Source of the DNA: Roseateles aquatilis
GTDB taxonomy: Bacteria > Pseudomonadota > Gammaproteobacteria > Burkholderiales > Burkholderiaceae_C
Assembly: GCF_002205645.1 (NCBI RefSeq)
Contig: NZ_NIOF01000007.1
Span: 186,001-250,000 of the forward strand
Reading direction: 5' to 3'
Length of the DNA stretch: 64,000 nt
Shown here: positions 56,795-64,000 of the stretch, piece by piece
Position numbering within the stretch: position 1 is the stretch's first letter
Layout: the number at the start of each line of letters is the position of its first letter
The notes under the pieces: generated by a model
What the model was told of the DNA's origin: nothing
Seen by the model: the letters and a program-made list of their open reading frames with translations, nothing else
Database searches by the model: none
Program-made: the position numbers and the translations under genes

Positions 56795-57637
56795 ATGAGC
56801 GCCCCACGCATCGTTTCGCTGGTGCCCTCAGTCACCGAACTCCTGATCGCGCTCGGCCTGGGGCCGTGGGTCGTCGGGCGCACGGGCTTCTGCGTCCACC
56901 CCGCCACCGCGGTGGCGTCCATCCCGAAGGTGGGGGGTACCAAGGACGTCAATCTGCGCAAACTCCGCGCGTTGGCACCGACCCATGTCGTCATCAACAT
57001 TGATGAGAACCGCCTCGAAACGGCCGAGGCCTTGCGCGCGTTTGTCCCCCATGTGGTGGTCACCCACCCGTGTGAGCCTGAAGACAACCTGACGCTGCTC
57101 GCCCAGATGGTGGAGGTTTTTGCCGCCGAAGTGGGACAAGCCACCGCTCCGACGGGAAGGATCGACACGCCCGAGCCCGTCGGGCGCCCGGACGCCGCCG
57201 ACCTGCGCGACCGCGCCGCGCGGCTCGCGGCACGGCTGGACGAAGAACTGGCCGCTTGCCGCGGCCGCGCTTGGCCGCCGCGCCGGGTCCTGTACCTGAT
57301 CTGGCGCGACCCCTGGATGACCGTCGCGCGCGACACGTACATCGCCCGCATGCTGGAACAGGTGGGCTGGTTGACCTGGCCGGCGGTCACCGGCGGCCCG
57401 CACGGCGCCGCGCGTTACCCCGCGCTGACCGGCGCCGAGCCCTGGCTGACGCAGGTCGACGAACTGCTGCTGAGCTCCGAGCCCTACCGTTTCGGGCCGG
57501 AACACCTCGCCGAGGCGCAGGCGCTGTGCCCCAACGCACGCGTGCGATTGGTGGATGGCGAGTTGATCAGCTGGTACGGCCCGCGCGCCGCGCAAGGGCT
57601 GGCCTACCTGCGCGGACTGGCCGAAGCTCCGCGATGA
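56795..57637 (+). CDS. BtuF-like helical-backbone metal receptor without signal peptide
   Basis: A 280-residue protein of the cobalamin/metal-chelate-binding (BtuF/FhuD-like) fold: PRIVSLVPSVTELLIALGLGPWVVGRT, then VGGTKDVNLRKLRALAPTHVVIN, and a C-terminal lobe from about residue 165 (RVLYLIWRDPWMTVARDTYIARML). Unlike true BtuF it starts directly with the domain and has no signal sequence, so it is probably cytoplasmic unless a start was missed. No BtuC/BtuD genes are adjacent. Its stop overlaps the ATG of the creB-like regulator (ATGA), so it is the first gene of the cre operon. The ligand is unknown. Confidence 0.85.
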   Translation: MSAPRIVSLVPSVTELLIALGLGPWVVGRTGFCVHPATAVASIPKVGGTKDVNLRKLRALAPTHVVINIDENRLETAEALRAFVPHVVVTHPCEPEDNLTLLAQMVEVFAAEVGQATAPTGRIDTPEPVGRPDAADLRDRAARLAARLDEELAACRGRAWPPRRVLYLIWRDPWMTVARDTYIARMLEQVGWLTWPAVTGGPHGAARYPALTGAEPWLTQVDELLLSSEPYRFGPEHLAEAQALCPNARVRLVDGELISWYGPRAAQGLAYLRGLAEAPR

Positions 57638-58383
57638 TCGGGCCCATGAACCGGCCCCCGCCGTCCACGCCCGCCGCCGTCCCTCACGCTTCCGGCATCC
57701 CGGGCACCGCTCCGCGCGTGCTGCTGCTGGAGGACGACCCGGCGATCGCGCAGACCGTCTGCTTCGTGCTGGAGCGGGAGGGCTTCCGCGTCCAACCCTG
57801 CGGCTGGCTGCATGAAGCGCGCGCCCAGCTCGCCGCCGGCGCGGCGGACCTGGCCATCCTGGACGTCGGCCTGCCGGACGGCAACGGACTGGACCTGTGC
57901 CGCGAGCTGCGCCAGGGCCCACACGCCCGCCTGCCGGTGCTGGTGCTGAGCGCGCGCAGCGAAGAGGGCGACAAGGTGCTGGGGCTGGAGCTGGGCGCCG
58001 ACGACTATCTGGCCAAGCCCTTCAGCCCGCGTGAGCTGGTCGCGCGCGTGCGGGCGCTGCTGCGCCGCGCGCAGGCACCGCTGGAGCCGCCCGCGCCGAC
58101 GGTCGCCGGCTTCAGCGTCGAAGCCGGCTCGCGCGTGCGCTTCCATGGCGAGCTGCTGCCGCTGACGCGCCGCGAGCTGGGCTTGCTCCTGTGCCTGCTG
58201 GAGGCGCCCCGGCGCATCCTCACCCGCGAGCACCTGCTCGACGCCGTCTGGGGCATGGACGCCGACAGCGGCGACCGGACCGTCGACACCCACATCAAGA
58301 CGCTGCGCGCCAAGTTGCGCCAGGTCCGTCCCGACCTCGACCCCATCCGCACCCACCGCGGCATGGGCTACTCGCTGGAGTGA
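57634..58383 (+). CDS. creB: Response regulator CreB
   Basis: A 249-residue OmpR-family regulator. After a 28-residue proline-rich extension comes the receiver domain (RVLLLEDDPAIAQTV, phospho-aspartate in LAILDVGLPDGNG, lysine in DDYLAKPFSPREL), then a winged helix (LLPLTRRELGLLLCLLEAPRRIL, THIKTLRAKLRQ). The assignment to CreB rests on the adjacent creC and creD homologues. CreBC responds to carbon source and, in several Gram-negatives, to cell-wall stress. ATG 57634 overlaps the btuF-like stop; ATG 57646 is an alternative. creC follows after six bases. Confidence 0.88.
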   Translation: MIGPMNRPPPSTPAAVPHASGIPGTAPRVLLLEDDPAIAQTVCFVLEREGFRVQPCGWLHEARAQLAAGAADLAILDVGLPDGNGLDLCRELRQGPHARLPVLVLSARSEEGDKVLGLELGADDYLAKPFSPRELVARVRALLRRAQAPLEPPAPTVAGFSVEAGSRVRFHGELLPLTRRELGLLLCLLEAPRRILTREHLLDAVWGMDADSGDRTVDTHIKTLRAKLRQVRPDLDPIRTHRGMGYSLE

Positions 58384-58389
58384 CGCGGG

Positions 58390-59946
58390 ATGCGCCTCGG
58401 CCTGCGGCTGTTCCTCGCCTTCTTCCTGGTCGCGGGCCTGAGCGCCTTCATCCTGCTGCGCGTCGTGCTGGGCGAGTTCAAGCCCAGCGTGCGCGAGGTG
58501 ATGGAAGACATGATGGTCGACACCGCCAATCTGGTGGCCGAGCTGGCGCGCGATGAACTCGCCGCGATGCCGCCGGGCGGAGACCTGACCGGCACGCGAT
58601 TCGCGCAGCGCGTGCGCGACTACGCGGAGCGGCCCGTCGACGCCCGCATCCTGAGCGCCCGCAAGCGGACGCTGGACTTCCGCATCTACGTCACGGACGC
58701 GACCGGCCGCGTGGTGCTGGACACCAGCCCCGCGCCGGCGACCGGCCAGGATTACTCGGCCTGGAACGACGTCGCCCGCACGCTGCGCGGCGAGTACGGC
58801 GCGCGCTCGACCATCGAGGCGCCGCTGCTCACGCCCTACGGCAATGCCGGCGACCTGGGCAACGGCAGCGACGCCAAGGGCAGCCCGGTGATGTACGTCG
58901 CGGCGCCGGTGCGCGTCGATGGCCGCACCATCGGCGTGGTGGCCGTCGCCAAGCCGGCCGCGGCGGTGCAGCAGATCATCTACCGCGCCGAGCGCCGCAT
59001 CTGGATCGCCGGCCTGACCTTGCTGGCGGTGTCGCTGGCGGTGGGCATGGCCGTCACCTGGTGGATGGTGACGACGGTGCGCCGCCTGCGCCGCTATGCG
59101 CAAGAGGTGCAGCTCGGCCAGCGGCAGCCGCCGCCGAAGGTGCCGGGCGAGTTGGGCGAACTCGCCGGGGCGATGGACGCGATGCGCGAGCGCCTCGACG
59201 GTCGCGAACACCTGCAGCATGTGGCGCGCGCGTTGACGCACGAGCTCAAGAGCCCGCTCGCCGCGCTGCGCGGCGCCGGGGAGTTGCTGCAGGAAGACCT
59301 GCCCGAGGCCGACCGGCAGCGCTTCGCCGCGCAGGTCGTCGCGCAGAGCGAGCGCATGACGGAGATGGTCGAGCGCCTGCTCGAGCTCTCCACGCTGGAG
59401 CTGCGGCGCGGGCCGGAGCATCCGCGGCCGGTGGCGCTCGACGCGGCCGTGGACGAGGTGCTGGTGCAACTGGGTGACCGCCTGGTGCAGCAAGGCCTGA
59501 CGGTGCGCTGGCAGCATCGCGAGCGCGTCCTGCTGCAGGCGGACGCGGAGCTGTTGTCCTTGGCGATCAGCAACCTGATCGCCAACGCGGTGGATTTCTC
59601 GCCGGTGGATTCGACGCTGGACTTGCGGGTCGGCGTTGATGCCCGGCCCGTCGACGCGCCTGCTGGCTCGATCACCGCCGCGAGTCAGCGGGACCGATGC
59701 GCCTTCTTCGAACTGCGCGATCACGGCCCCGGCGTGCCGGTCGGCGCCTGGTCCCAGCTCGGCCAGCGATTCTTCTCGACCGCGCGCCCGGGCAGCCTGC
59801 GCAAGGGATCGGGTCTGGGTCTCGCGATCGTGCGGCAGATCGCCGGCCTGCATCGCGGGCGGCTGTGCTTCGAGCCTGCCGAGCCCGGCCTGCGCGTGCG
59901 CCTCGAGTTCGACGACTTCACTGTCGCCTCACAAACTTCGTCCTGA
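58390..59946 (+). CDS. creC: Sensor histidine kinase CreC
   Basis: A 518-residue kinase. Helix one is at residues about 5-27 (LRLFLAFFLVAGLSAFILLRV), the periplasmic sensor includes LDFRIYVTDATGRVVLDTSP and the characteristic SPVMYVAAPVRVDGRTIGVVAVAKP split region, and helix two is near 200-225. The H-box is RALTHELKSPLAALRGAGE, the N-box ISNLIANAVDFSP, and the G-boxes DHGPGVP and GSGLGLAIV. The sensor and first-helix wording are those of CreC. A near-perfect cre tag lies inside the last codons, positioned for creD. Confidence 0.9.
   Translation: MRLGLRLFLAFFLVAGLSAFILLRVVLGEFKPSVREVMEDMMVDTANLVAELARDELAAMPPGGDLTGTRFAQRVRDYAERPVDARILSARKRTLDFRIYVTDATGRVVLDTSPAPATGQDYSAWNDVARTLRGEYGARSTIEAPLLTPYGNAGDLGNGSDAKGSPVMYVAAPVRVDGRTIGVVAVAKPAAAVQQIIYRAERRIWIAGLTLLAVSLAVGMAVTWWMVTTVRRLRRYAQEVQLGQRQPPPKVPGELGELAGAMDAMRERLDGREHLQHVARALTHELKSPLAALRGAGELLQEDLPEADRQRFAAQVVAQSERMTEMVERLLELSTLELRRGPEHPRPVALDAAVDEVLVQLGDRLVQQGLTVRWQHRERVLLQADAELLSLAISNLIANAVDFSPVDSTLDLRVGVDARPVDAPAGSITAASQRDRCAFFELRDHGPGVPVGAWSQLGQRFFSTARPGSLRKGSGLGLAIVRQIAGLHRGRLCFEPAEPGLRVRLEFDDFTVASQTSS
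59917..59932 (+). promoter_or_regulatory. Candidate cre tag (CreB binding site) upstream of creD
   Basis: TTCAC-TGTCGC-CTCAC matches the E. coli CreB consensus TTCAC-N6-TTCAC at nine of ten defined positions. It lies within the 3' end of creC, 86 bases before the creD start, as expected for a creD promoter site. Confidence 0.6.
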
Positions 59947-60018
59947 GCTCACCGACGCTGCCGAGACTGCGCCGTCCCGAGGAGCCCGGCATGTGCCGAT
60001 GGGCGAGGAGGCGGAGCG

Positions 60019-61422
60019 ATGCGAATCAAGGCGCTGTGGTGGAAGTTGGTGATCCTGGGCGGCGTGACGCTGCTGCTGATGATCGTGCTGGCCCGGATCG
60101 GCTGGCTGGTGGACGAGCGCCAGCAACGCCAGCGGGCCGCCGAGGCCGGCGTGGCGGCGGCGCAGGCGGGACCGCAGGTGGTGCTGGGGCCGTTGGTGCA
60201 GCGCAATTGCAATGAGCAATGGATCCCGCCCGATCCCCGGGAACAGCCGCAGCGGCGTGACTTCGTCCTGTCGGCGCTTCCGGCGCAACTGGTCGTCGAC
60301 GGCACGCTCAATCAGGAGCGCCGCGTCCGGGGGCAATTCAAGATCAATGGCTACGCCGGCACGCTGACGATGGACGCGCGATGGGCCACGCTGGCGGCGC
60401 TGACGCCAAGCGCCCAGCACGGCGGCAAGGTGAGCTGTGACGACATGCGGGTGGTCGTCGCCTTCAGCGACTCGCGAGGCCTGCGGTCGGTGGCGATCAA
60501 GCGCGGCACCGACGCGCTGTCGATCGAGCCGGGCACCGGCAACGACAACTATCCGCGCGGCCTGCAGGCGCCGCTGCGCGGCTTGAAGCTGGACGATCCA
60601 CTCGAACTGACGGTCTCGGTGAGCCTGGTCGGCATGAGCGATTTCGGCCTGGTGCCGGCTGCGTCCGCGACGCAGGTCAAGCTGCGTTCCGACTGGCCGC
60701 ATCCGAGCTTCGGCGGACGCTTCCTGCCGGTGACCAGCCGCGTCGACGCGACCGGCTTCGAAGCGACCTGGCAGGTGTCCGAGCTGGCCACCACCGCGCT
60801 GCGGGACGTGCGGGCCGGGCGCTCGCTGCCGACCGTGGACCGCGATGCCGACGCGGACATGCCCTACGCGATGCCCGCGAAGGTGCCGTCCGACGGCAAA
60901 GGCGCGACGATCACCGACGCGTTGGCGTTCTCGATGATCGATCCGGTGAATCCATATGTGATGAGCGATCGGGCGATCAAGTACGGCCTGATGTTCATCG
61001 TCCTGACCTTCGTCAGCGTGGGTCTGCTCGAACTGCTGGCCGGGCGCCGCGTGCATCCGGTGCAGTACCTGCTCGTCGGATTGGCGATGACGCTGTTCTT
61101 CCTGCTGCTGCTGAGCCTGTCCGAGCACCTGAGCTTCGCGATGTCCTATGCGCTCGCCTGCGCCGCGGCGATCGGGTTGCTGACGTTCTACGGCGCCTCG
61201 ATGCTGGGCTCCTGGTGGCGAGGCCTGGGTTTCGGCGCGCTGGTCGCGACCTTGTACGGCGCGCTGTTCGTGCTGCTGAATCTGGAGAAGGCCGCCTTGC
61301 TCGTCGGCGCGCTGCTGCTGTTCTCCATCCTCGCGGCTGTCATGACGCTGACACGGCGCATCGATTGGTACGAATTGGGACTGGGAGGGCGGATTCTGAA
61401 CAGCGAGGGCGAATCTACGTAG
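60019..61422 (+). CDS. creD: Inner-membrane protein CreD
   Basis: A 467-residue membrane protein. One N-terminal helix (LVILGGVTLLLMIVLARIGWLV, residues about 10-31) precedes a large periplasmic domain (to about 310) with AVIKRG-like strands, NYPRGLQAPL and SFGGRFLPVTSRV segments. A C-terminal bundle of about six helices follows, beginning KYGLMFIVLTFVSVGLLELL and RRVHPVQYLLVGLAMTLFFLLLLSLSEH, the CreD signature. CreD is induced by CreBC and linked to envelope integrity and beta-lactam response. The ATG has AGGAGGCGGAG upstream. The preceding gap holds a candidate cre tag. Confidence 0.92.
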   Translation: MRIKALWWKLVILGGVTLLLMIVLARIGWLVDERQQRQRAAEAGVAAAQAGPQVVLGPLVQRNCNEQWIPPDPREQPQRRDFVLSALPAQLVVDGTLNQERRVRGQFKINGYAGTLTMDARWATLAALTPSAQHGGKVSCDDMRVVVAFSDSRGLRSVAIKRGTDALSIEPGTGNDNYPRGLQAPLRGLKLDDPLELTVSVSLVGMSDFGLVPAASATQVKLRSDWPHPSFGGRFLPVTSRVDATGFEATWQVSELATTALRDVRAGRSLPTVDRDADADMPYAMPAKVPSDGKGATITDALAFSMIDPVNPYVMSDRAIKYGLMFIVLTFVSVGLLELLAGRRVHPVQYLLVGLAMTLFFLLLLSLSEHLSFAMSYALACAAAIGLLTFYGASMLGSWWRGLGFGALVATLYGALFVLLNLEKAALLVGALLLFSILAAVMTLTRRIDWYELGLGGRILNSEGEST

Positions 61423-61494
61423 GAACGTGGTTGCCGGTCGCCAGCCGCTCCGTCAGCATGGGGTCTCACATAGAACCAGAACGACAGCACACCC

Positions 61495-63162
61495 ATGGGC
61501 GGAGACAACGACAACCGGTTCGACTACATCATCGTGGGCGCCGGCACGGCCGGCTGCCTGCTGGCCAACCGGCTCAGCGCGGATCCCCACAAGCGGGTGC
61601 TGCTGATCGAGGCCGGCGGCCGCGACGATTACCACTGGATCCACATCCCCGTCGGGTACCTGTACTGCATCGGCAACCCCCGCACCGATTGGCTGTTCAA
61701 GACCGAGCCTGACCCGGGCCTGAACGGACGCAGCCTGCGGTACCCCCGCGGGAAGGTGCTGGGCGGGAGCTCCAGCATCAACGGAATGATCTACATGCGG
61801 GGCCAGAGCCGCGACTACGACGGCTGGGCCGCCGCCACCGGCGACGACGCCTGGCGCTGGGACGGCGTGCTGCCGTTCTTCCGCCAGCATGAGGACCATT
61901 GGCGGCTGGACGCCGGCGGGGAGCGACCGCCCGGCTTCGACGCGGCGCTGCACGGCCACGGCGGTGAATGGCGCGTGGAGAAACAGCGCTTGCGCTGGGC
62001 GGTGCTCGATGCGTTCGCCGAGGCGGCGCAGGAGGCCGGCATCCCCGCGACGCCCGACTTCAATCGCGGCAACAACGAGGGCGTCGGTTACTTCGAGGTC
62101 AATCAGCGCGCGGGCCTGCGCTGGAACACGGCCAAGGCCTTCCTGCGGCCCGCGGCCTATCGGCGGCCCAACTTCGAGATGTGGACCTGCGCGCAGGTGC
62201 AGCGCCTGCTGTTCGAGACCGTCGACGGCGAGACGCGCTGCGACGGCGTGCTCGTGCGCACGCCCCACGGGCTGGAGGAAGCGCGCCTGGAGCCGGGCGG
62301 CGAGGTGCTGCTGGCGGCCGGCGCGATCGGCTCGCCGCAGTTGCTGCAGCTGTCGGGCATCGGCCCGGCGGCGCTGCTGCAACGCCACGGCATCGCGGTG
62401 GTGAAGGACCTGCCCGGCGTCGGCGCCAATCTGCAGGACCACTTGCAGATCCGCGCGGTGTTCAAGGTGGATGGCGTCAGCACGCTGAACACGCTGGCGT
62501 CGAGCTGGTTCGGCAAGGCCCGCATCGGGTTGGAATACGCATTGCGCCGCACCGGTCCGATGAGCATGGCGCCGTCGCAGCTCGGCGCCTTCGCCAAGAG
62601 CAGTCCGGACAAGGCCTGGCCGGACTTGCAGTACCACGTGCAGCCGCTGTCGCTCGACGCGTTCGGCGAGCCGCTGCATGGCTTCAATGCGTTCACCGCC
62701 AGCGTCTGCAATCTGAATCCCACCAGCCGCGGCACCGTCATGATCCGCAGCGCCGACGCGGCCGATGCGCCATCGATCGCGCCCAACTACCTGAGCACCG
62801 ATGAGGACCGCCATGTCGCGGCGCGGAGCCTGCGCTTGACGCGACGCATCGTGTCGCAGCCGGCACTGGCCCGCTACCGGCCGCAGGAACACAAGCCGGG
62901 CGTGCAGTTCGAGAGCGACGAGGAACTCGCCCGACTGGCCGGCGATATCGCGACGACGATCTTCCATCCGGTTGGCACCTGCCGCATGGGACCGGTCGAC
63001 GACGCGCGGGCCGTCGTGGACAGCCGGCTCCGGGTACGGGGCGTGAAGGCCCTGCGCGTGGTCGATGCGAGCGTGATGCCGACGATCACGAGCGGCAACA
63101 CCAACTCGCCCACGCTGATGATCGCGGAGCGGGCGGCGGCCTGGATCGTGGCCGGGGAGTGA
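61495..63162 (+). CDS. GMC-family FAD-dependent oxidoreductase
   Basis: A 555-residue flavoenzyme. The FAD motif is at the N-terminus (YIIVGAGTAGCLLANRLSAD), with GMC signature 1 in YPRGKVLGGSSSINGMIYMRG and signature 2 in GAIGSPQLLQLSGIGP. The catalytic histidine region is FHPVGTCRMGP and the C-terminal motif NTNSPTLMIAERAA. It resembles choline dehydrogenase and alcohol dehydrogenase (AlkJ-type) members; the substrate is probably an alcohol. It follows creD on the same strand after 72 bases without a terminator, so read-through is possible. Confidence 0.94.
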   Translation: MGGDNDNRFDYIIVGAGTAGCLLANRLSADPHKRVLLIEAGGRDDYHWIHIPVGYLYCIGNPRTDWLFKTEPDPGLNGRSLRYPRGKVLGGSSSINGMIYMRGQSRDYDGWAAATGDDAWRWDGVLPFFRQHEDHWRLDAGGERPPGFDAALHGHGGEWRVEKQRLRWAVLDAFAEAAQEAGIPATPDFNRGNNEGVGYFEVNQRAGLRWNTAKAFLRPAAYRRPNFEMWTCAQVQRLLFETVDGETRCDGVLVRTPHGLEEARLEPGGEVLLAAGAIGSPQLLQLSGIGPAALLQRHGIAVVKDLPGVGANLQDHLQIRAVFKVDGVSTLNTLASSWFGKARIGLEYALRRTGPMSMAPSQLGAFAKSSPDKAWPDLQYHVQPLSLDAFGEPLHGFNAFTASVCNLNPTSRGTVMIRSADAADAPSIAPNYLSTDEDRHVAARSLRLTRRIVSQPALARYRPQEHKPGVQFESDEELARLAGDIATTIFHPVGTCRMGPVDDARAVVDSRLRVRGVKALRVVDASVMPTITSGNTNSPTLMIAERAAAWIVAGE

Positions 63163-63173
63163 GGCCGATGCCC

Positions 63174-63198
63174 GGCACTCGGTCGGTGACCGGGTGCC
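63174..63198. terminator. Hairpin between convergent GMC and aminopeptidase genes
   Basis: An 11-bp stem (GGCACTCGGTC with GACCGGGTGCC, one T-G pair, loop GGT) in the 50-base convergent gap. There is no T tract on either side, so it may be a factor-assisted end. Confidence 0.45.
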
Positions 63199-63212
63199 AG
63201 GCGATCAGGCGA

Positions 63213-64000
63213 TCAAGCGGCGAAGCGCTCTTCCAGGTAAGCCAGCAGCGTGCGGATGGTCTGCGCCTCGCCACCGATGGGCCGGCCGGGGCGGTTGACG
63301 TCGTTCCACGCGAAGAGGTCGATGTGCAGCCAGTCCTGCTGTTCAGGGATGAACGCTTCCAGGAACAACGCCGCGTTGATCGAGCCGGCGAGCGCGTTAC
63401 GACCGGTGTTGACGATGTCTGCGATGCCGGAGGTGATGCCTTCCTTGTAAGGCGCCCACAGCGGCATGTGCCACAGCGGGTCGTCCATCTTGAGGCCCAG
63501 GTCGACCAGGTCGCGCGCGGTGTCCATGTGCTTGGAGAACAGCGCCGGCAACTGCGCGCCCAGCGCGATGCGGGCGGCGCCGGTCAGCGTGGCCAGGTCG
63601 ATGATGAGCTCCGGCTTGAACTCGGCGGCATAGGCCAGCGCGTCGCACAGGATGACGCGGCCTTCGGCGTCGGTGTTGCCGATCTCGATGTGCAGGCCGG
63701 CGCGGGTCTTGACCACGTCGCCCGGCCGATAGGCGTTGCCAGCGATCGAGTTTTCCACCGCCGGGATCAGCACCTGCAGGCGCACCGGCAGCTTGAGCGC
63801 CATGATCAGCGTGGCCAGGCCCAGCGTGTTGGCGGCGCCGCCCATGTCCTTCTTCATCTGGCGCATGCCGTCCGGGGTCTTGATGTCCAGGCCCCCGGTG
63901 TCGAAGCAGACCCCCTTGCCGACCAGCGTCAGACGCGGATGCTTGTCGCTGCCCCAGTTCAGCTCGATCAGGCGCGGCGCGCGGGTGCTGGCGCGGCCGA
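63213..64000 (-). CDS. M17 leucyl aminopeptidase family protein, C-terminal part
   Basis: The last 262 or so codons of a cytosol aminopeptidase; the start is beyond the window's right edge. Metal-binding and catalytic segments are visible: GKGVCFDTGGLDIK (lysine and aspartate ligands), KKDMGGAANTLG, and the family signature NTDAEGRVILCDALAYA with its aspartate and glutamate. The C-terminus (WLHIDLFAWNDVNRPGRPIGGEAQTIRTLLAYLE) is that of the PepB-like subgroup often annotated leucyl aminopeptidase family rather than PepA. It would remove N-terminal residues from peptides using two metal ions. It is convergent with the GMC gene. Confidence 0.92.
   Translation of the reverse strand, partial: GRASTRAPRLIELNWGSDKHPRLTLVGKGVCFDTGGLDIKTPDGMRQMKKDMGGAANTLGLATLIMALKLPVRLQVLIPAVENSIAGNAYRPGDVVKTRAGLHIEIGNTDAEGRVILCDALAYAAEFKPELIIDLATLTGAARIALGAQLPALFSKHMDTARDLVDLGLKMDDPLWHMPLWAPYKEGITSGIADIVNTGRNALAGSINAALFLEAFIPEQQDWLHIDLFAWNDVNRPGRPIGGEAQTIRTLLAYLEERFAA

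Overview
The window is about 64 kb of high-GC, gene-dense bacterial chromosome. It carries 48 recognisable protein genes plus one 39-codon gene, and I saw no rRNA, tRNA, CRISPR array, integrase or transposase. Gene order and protein character point to a betaproteobacterium of the order Burkholderiales, probably the Roseateles/Mitsuaria/Rubrivivax/Leptothrix group. The supporting evidence is the gatA-gatB pair, argS-SPOR-dsbA, kdsD-kdsC-lptC, a Bug-type solute receptor and several large TonB-dependent receptors. The genus is an inference; the order is fairly secure.

Layout. 1-7.1 kb: end of gatA, gatB (with an unusual lower-GC in-frame insertion), convergent pyrE plus a DUF4124 gene, a TonB receptor and exonuclease III. 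7.3-12.6 kb: an orphan Bug receptor and two tandem, overlapping TPR-GGDEF diguanylate cyclases. 12.7-15.0 kb: a RutG-like pyrimidine permease, a 39-residue membrane protein and a TetR regulator, with two matching operator-like palindromes. 15.1-16.5 kb: a ribbon-helix-helix protein and an SPFH membrane protein, preceded by a palindrome and five 11-bp direct repeats. 16.6-19.8 kb: dsbA, a SPOR protein and argS. 19.9-21.8 kb: a Ser/Thr kinase fused to a cyclic-nucleotide-binding-like domain, and a PsiF protein. 21.9-25.7 kb: a DUF2214 membrane protein, a LysR regulator and divergent malate synthase G.

26.0-36.9 kb is a nutrient-uptake block: three large TonB-dependent receptors and a secreted S9 peptidase, probably for peptides, separated by strong terminators. 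37.1-49.6 kb carries housekeeping and accessory genes: an FAD reductase, a class II glutamine amidotransferase, a PAS-GGDEF cyclase, an acyl-CoA dehydrogenase with a histidine phosphatase, an acyltransferase-SGNH fusion, a KefB-type antiporter, glutamate dehydrogenase and a DJ-1/PfpI protein. 49.7-55.9 kb concerns the envelope: a PAP2 phosphatase divergent from a two-component system with four CTGAAG repeats at exact 11-bp spacing between them, then kdsD-kdsC-lptC and a short-chain dehydrogenase (Kdo supply and LPS export). 56-63 kb: a glycine-rich RRM protein, a BtuF-like protein translationally coupled to creBCD (with a candidate cre tag before creD), a GMC oxidoreductase, and the C-terminal part of an M17 aminopeptidase running off the window.

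Most single genes belong to known families. The less ordinary material is regulatory: three separate arrays of 11-bp-period repeats, a two-site TetR operator pair with a predicted leaderless regulator mRNA, and hairpins in the leader of a TonB receptor. I found no clear defence island or mobile element.
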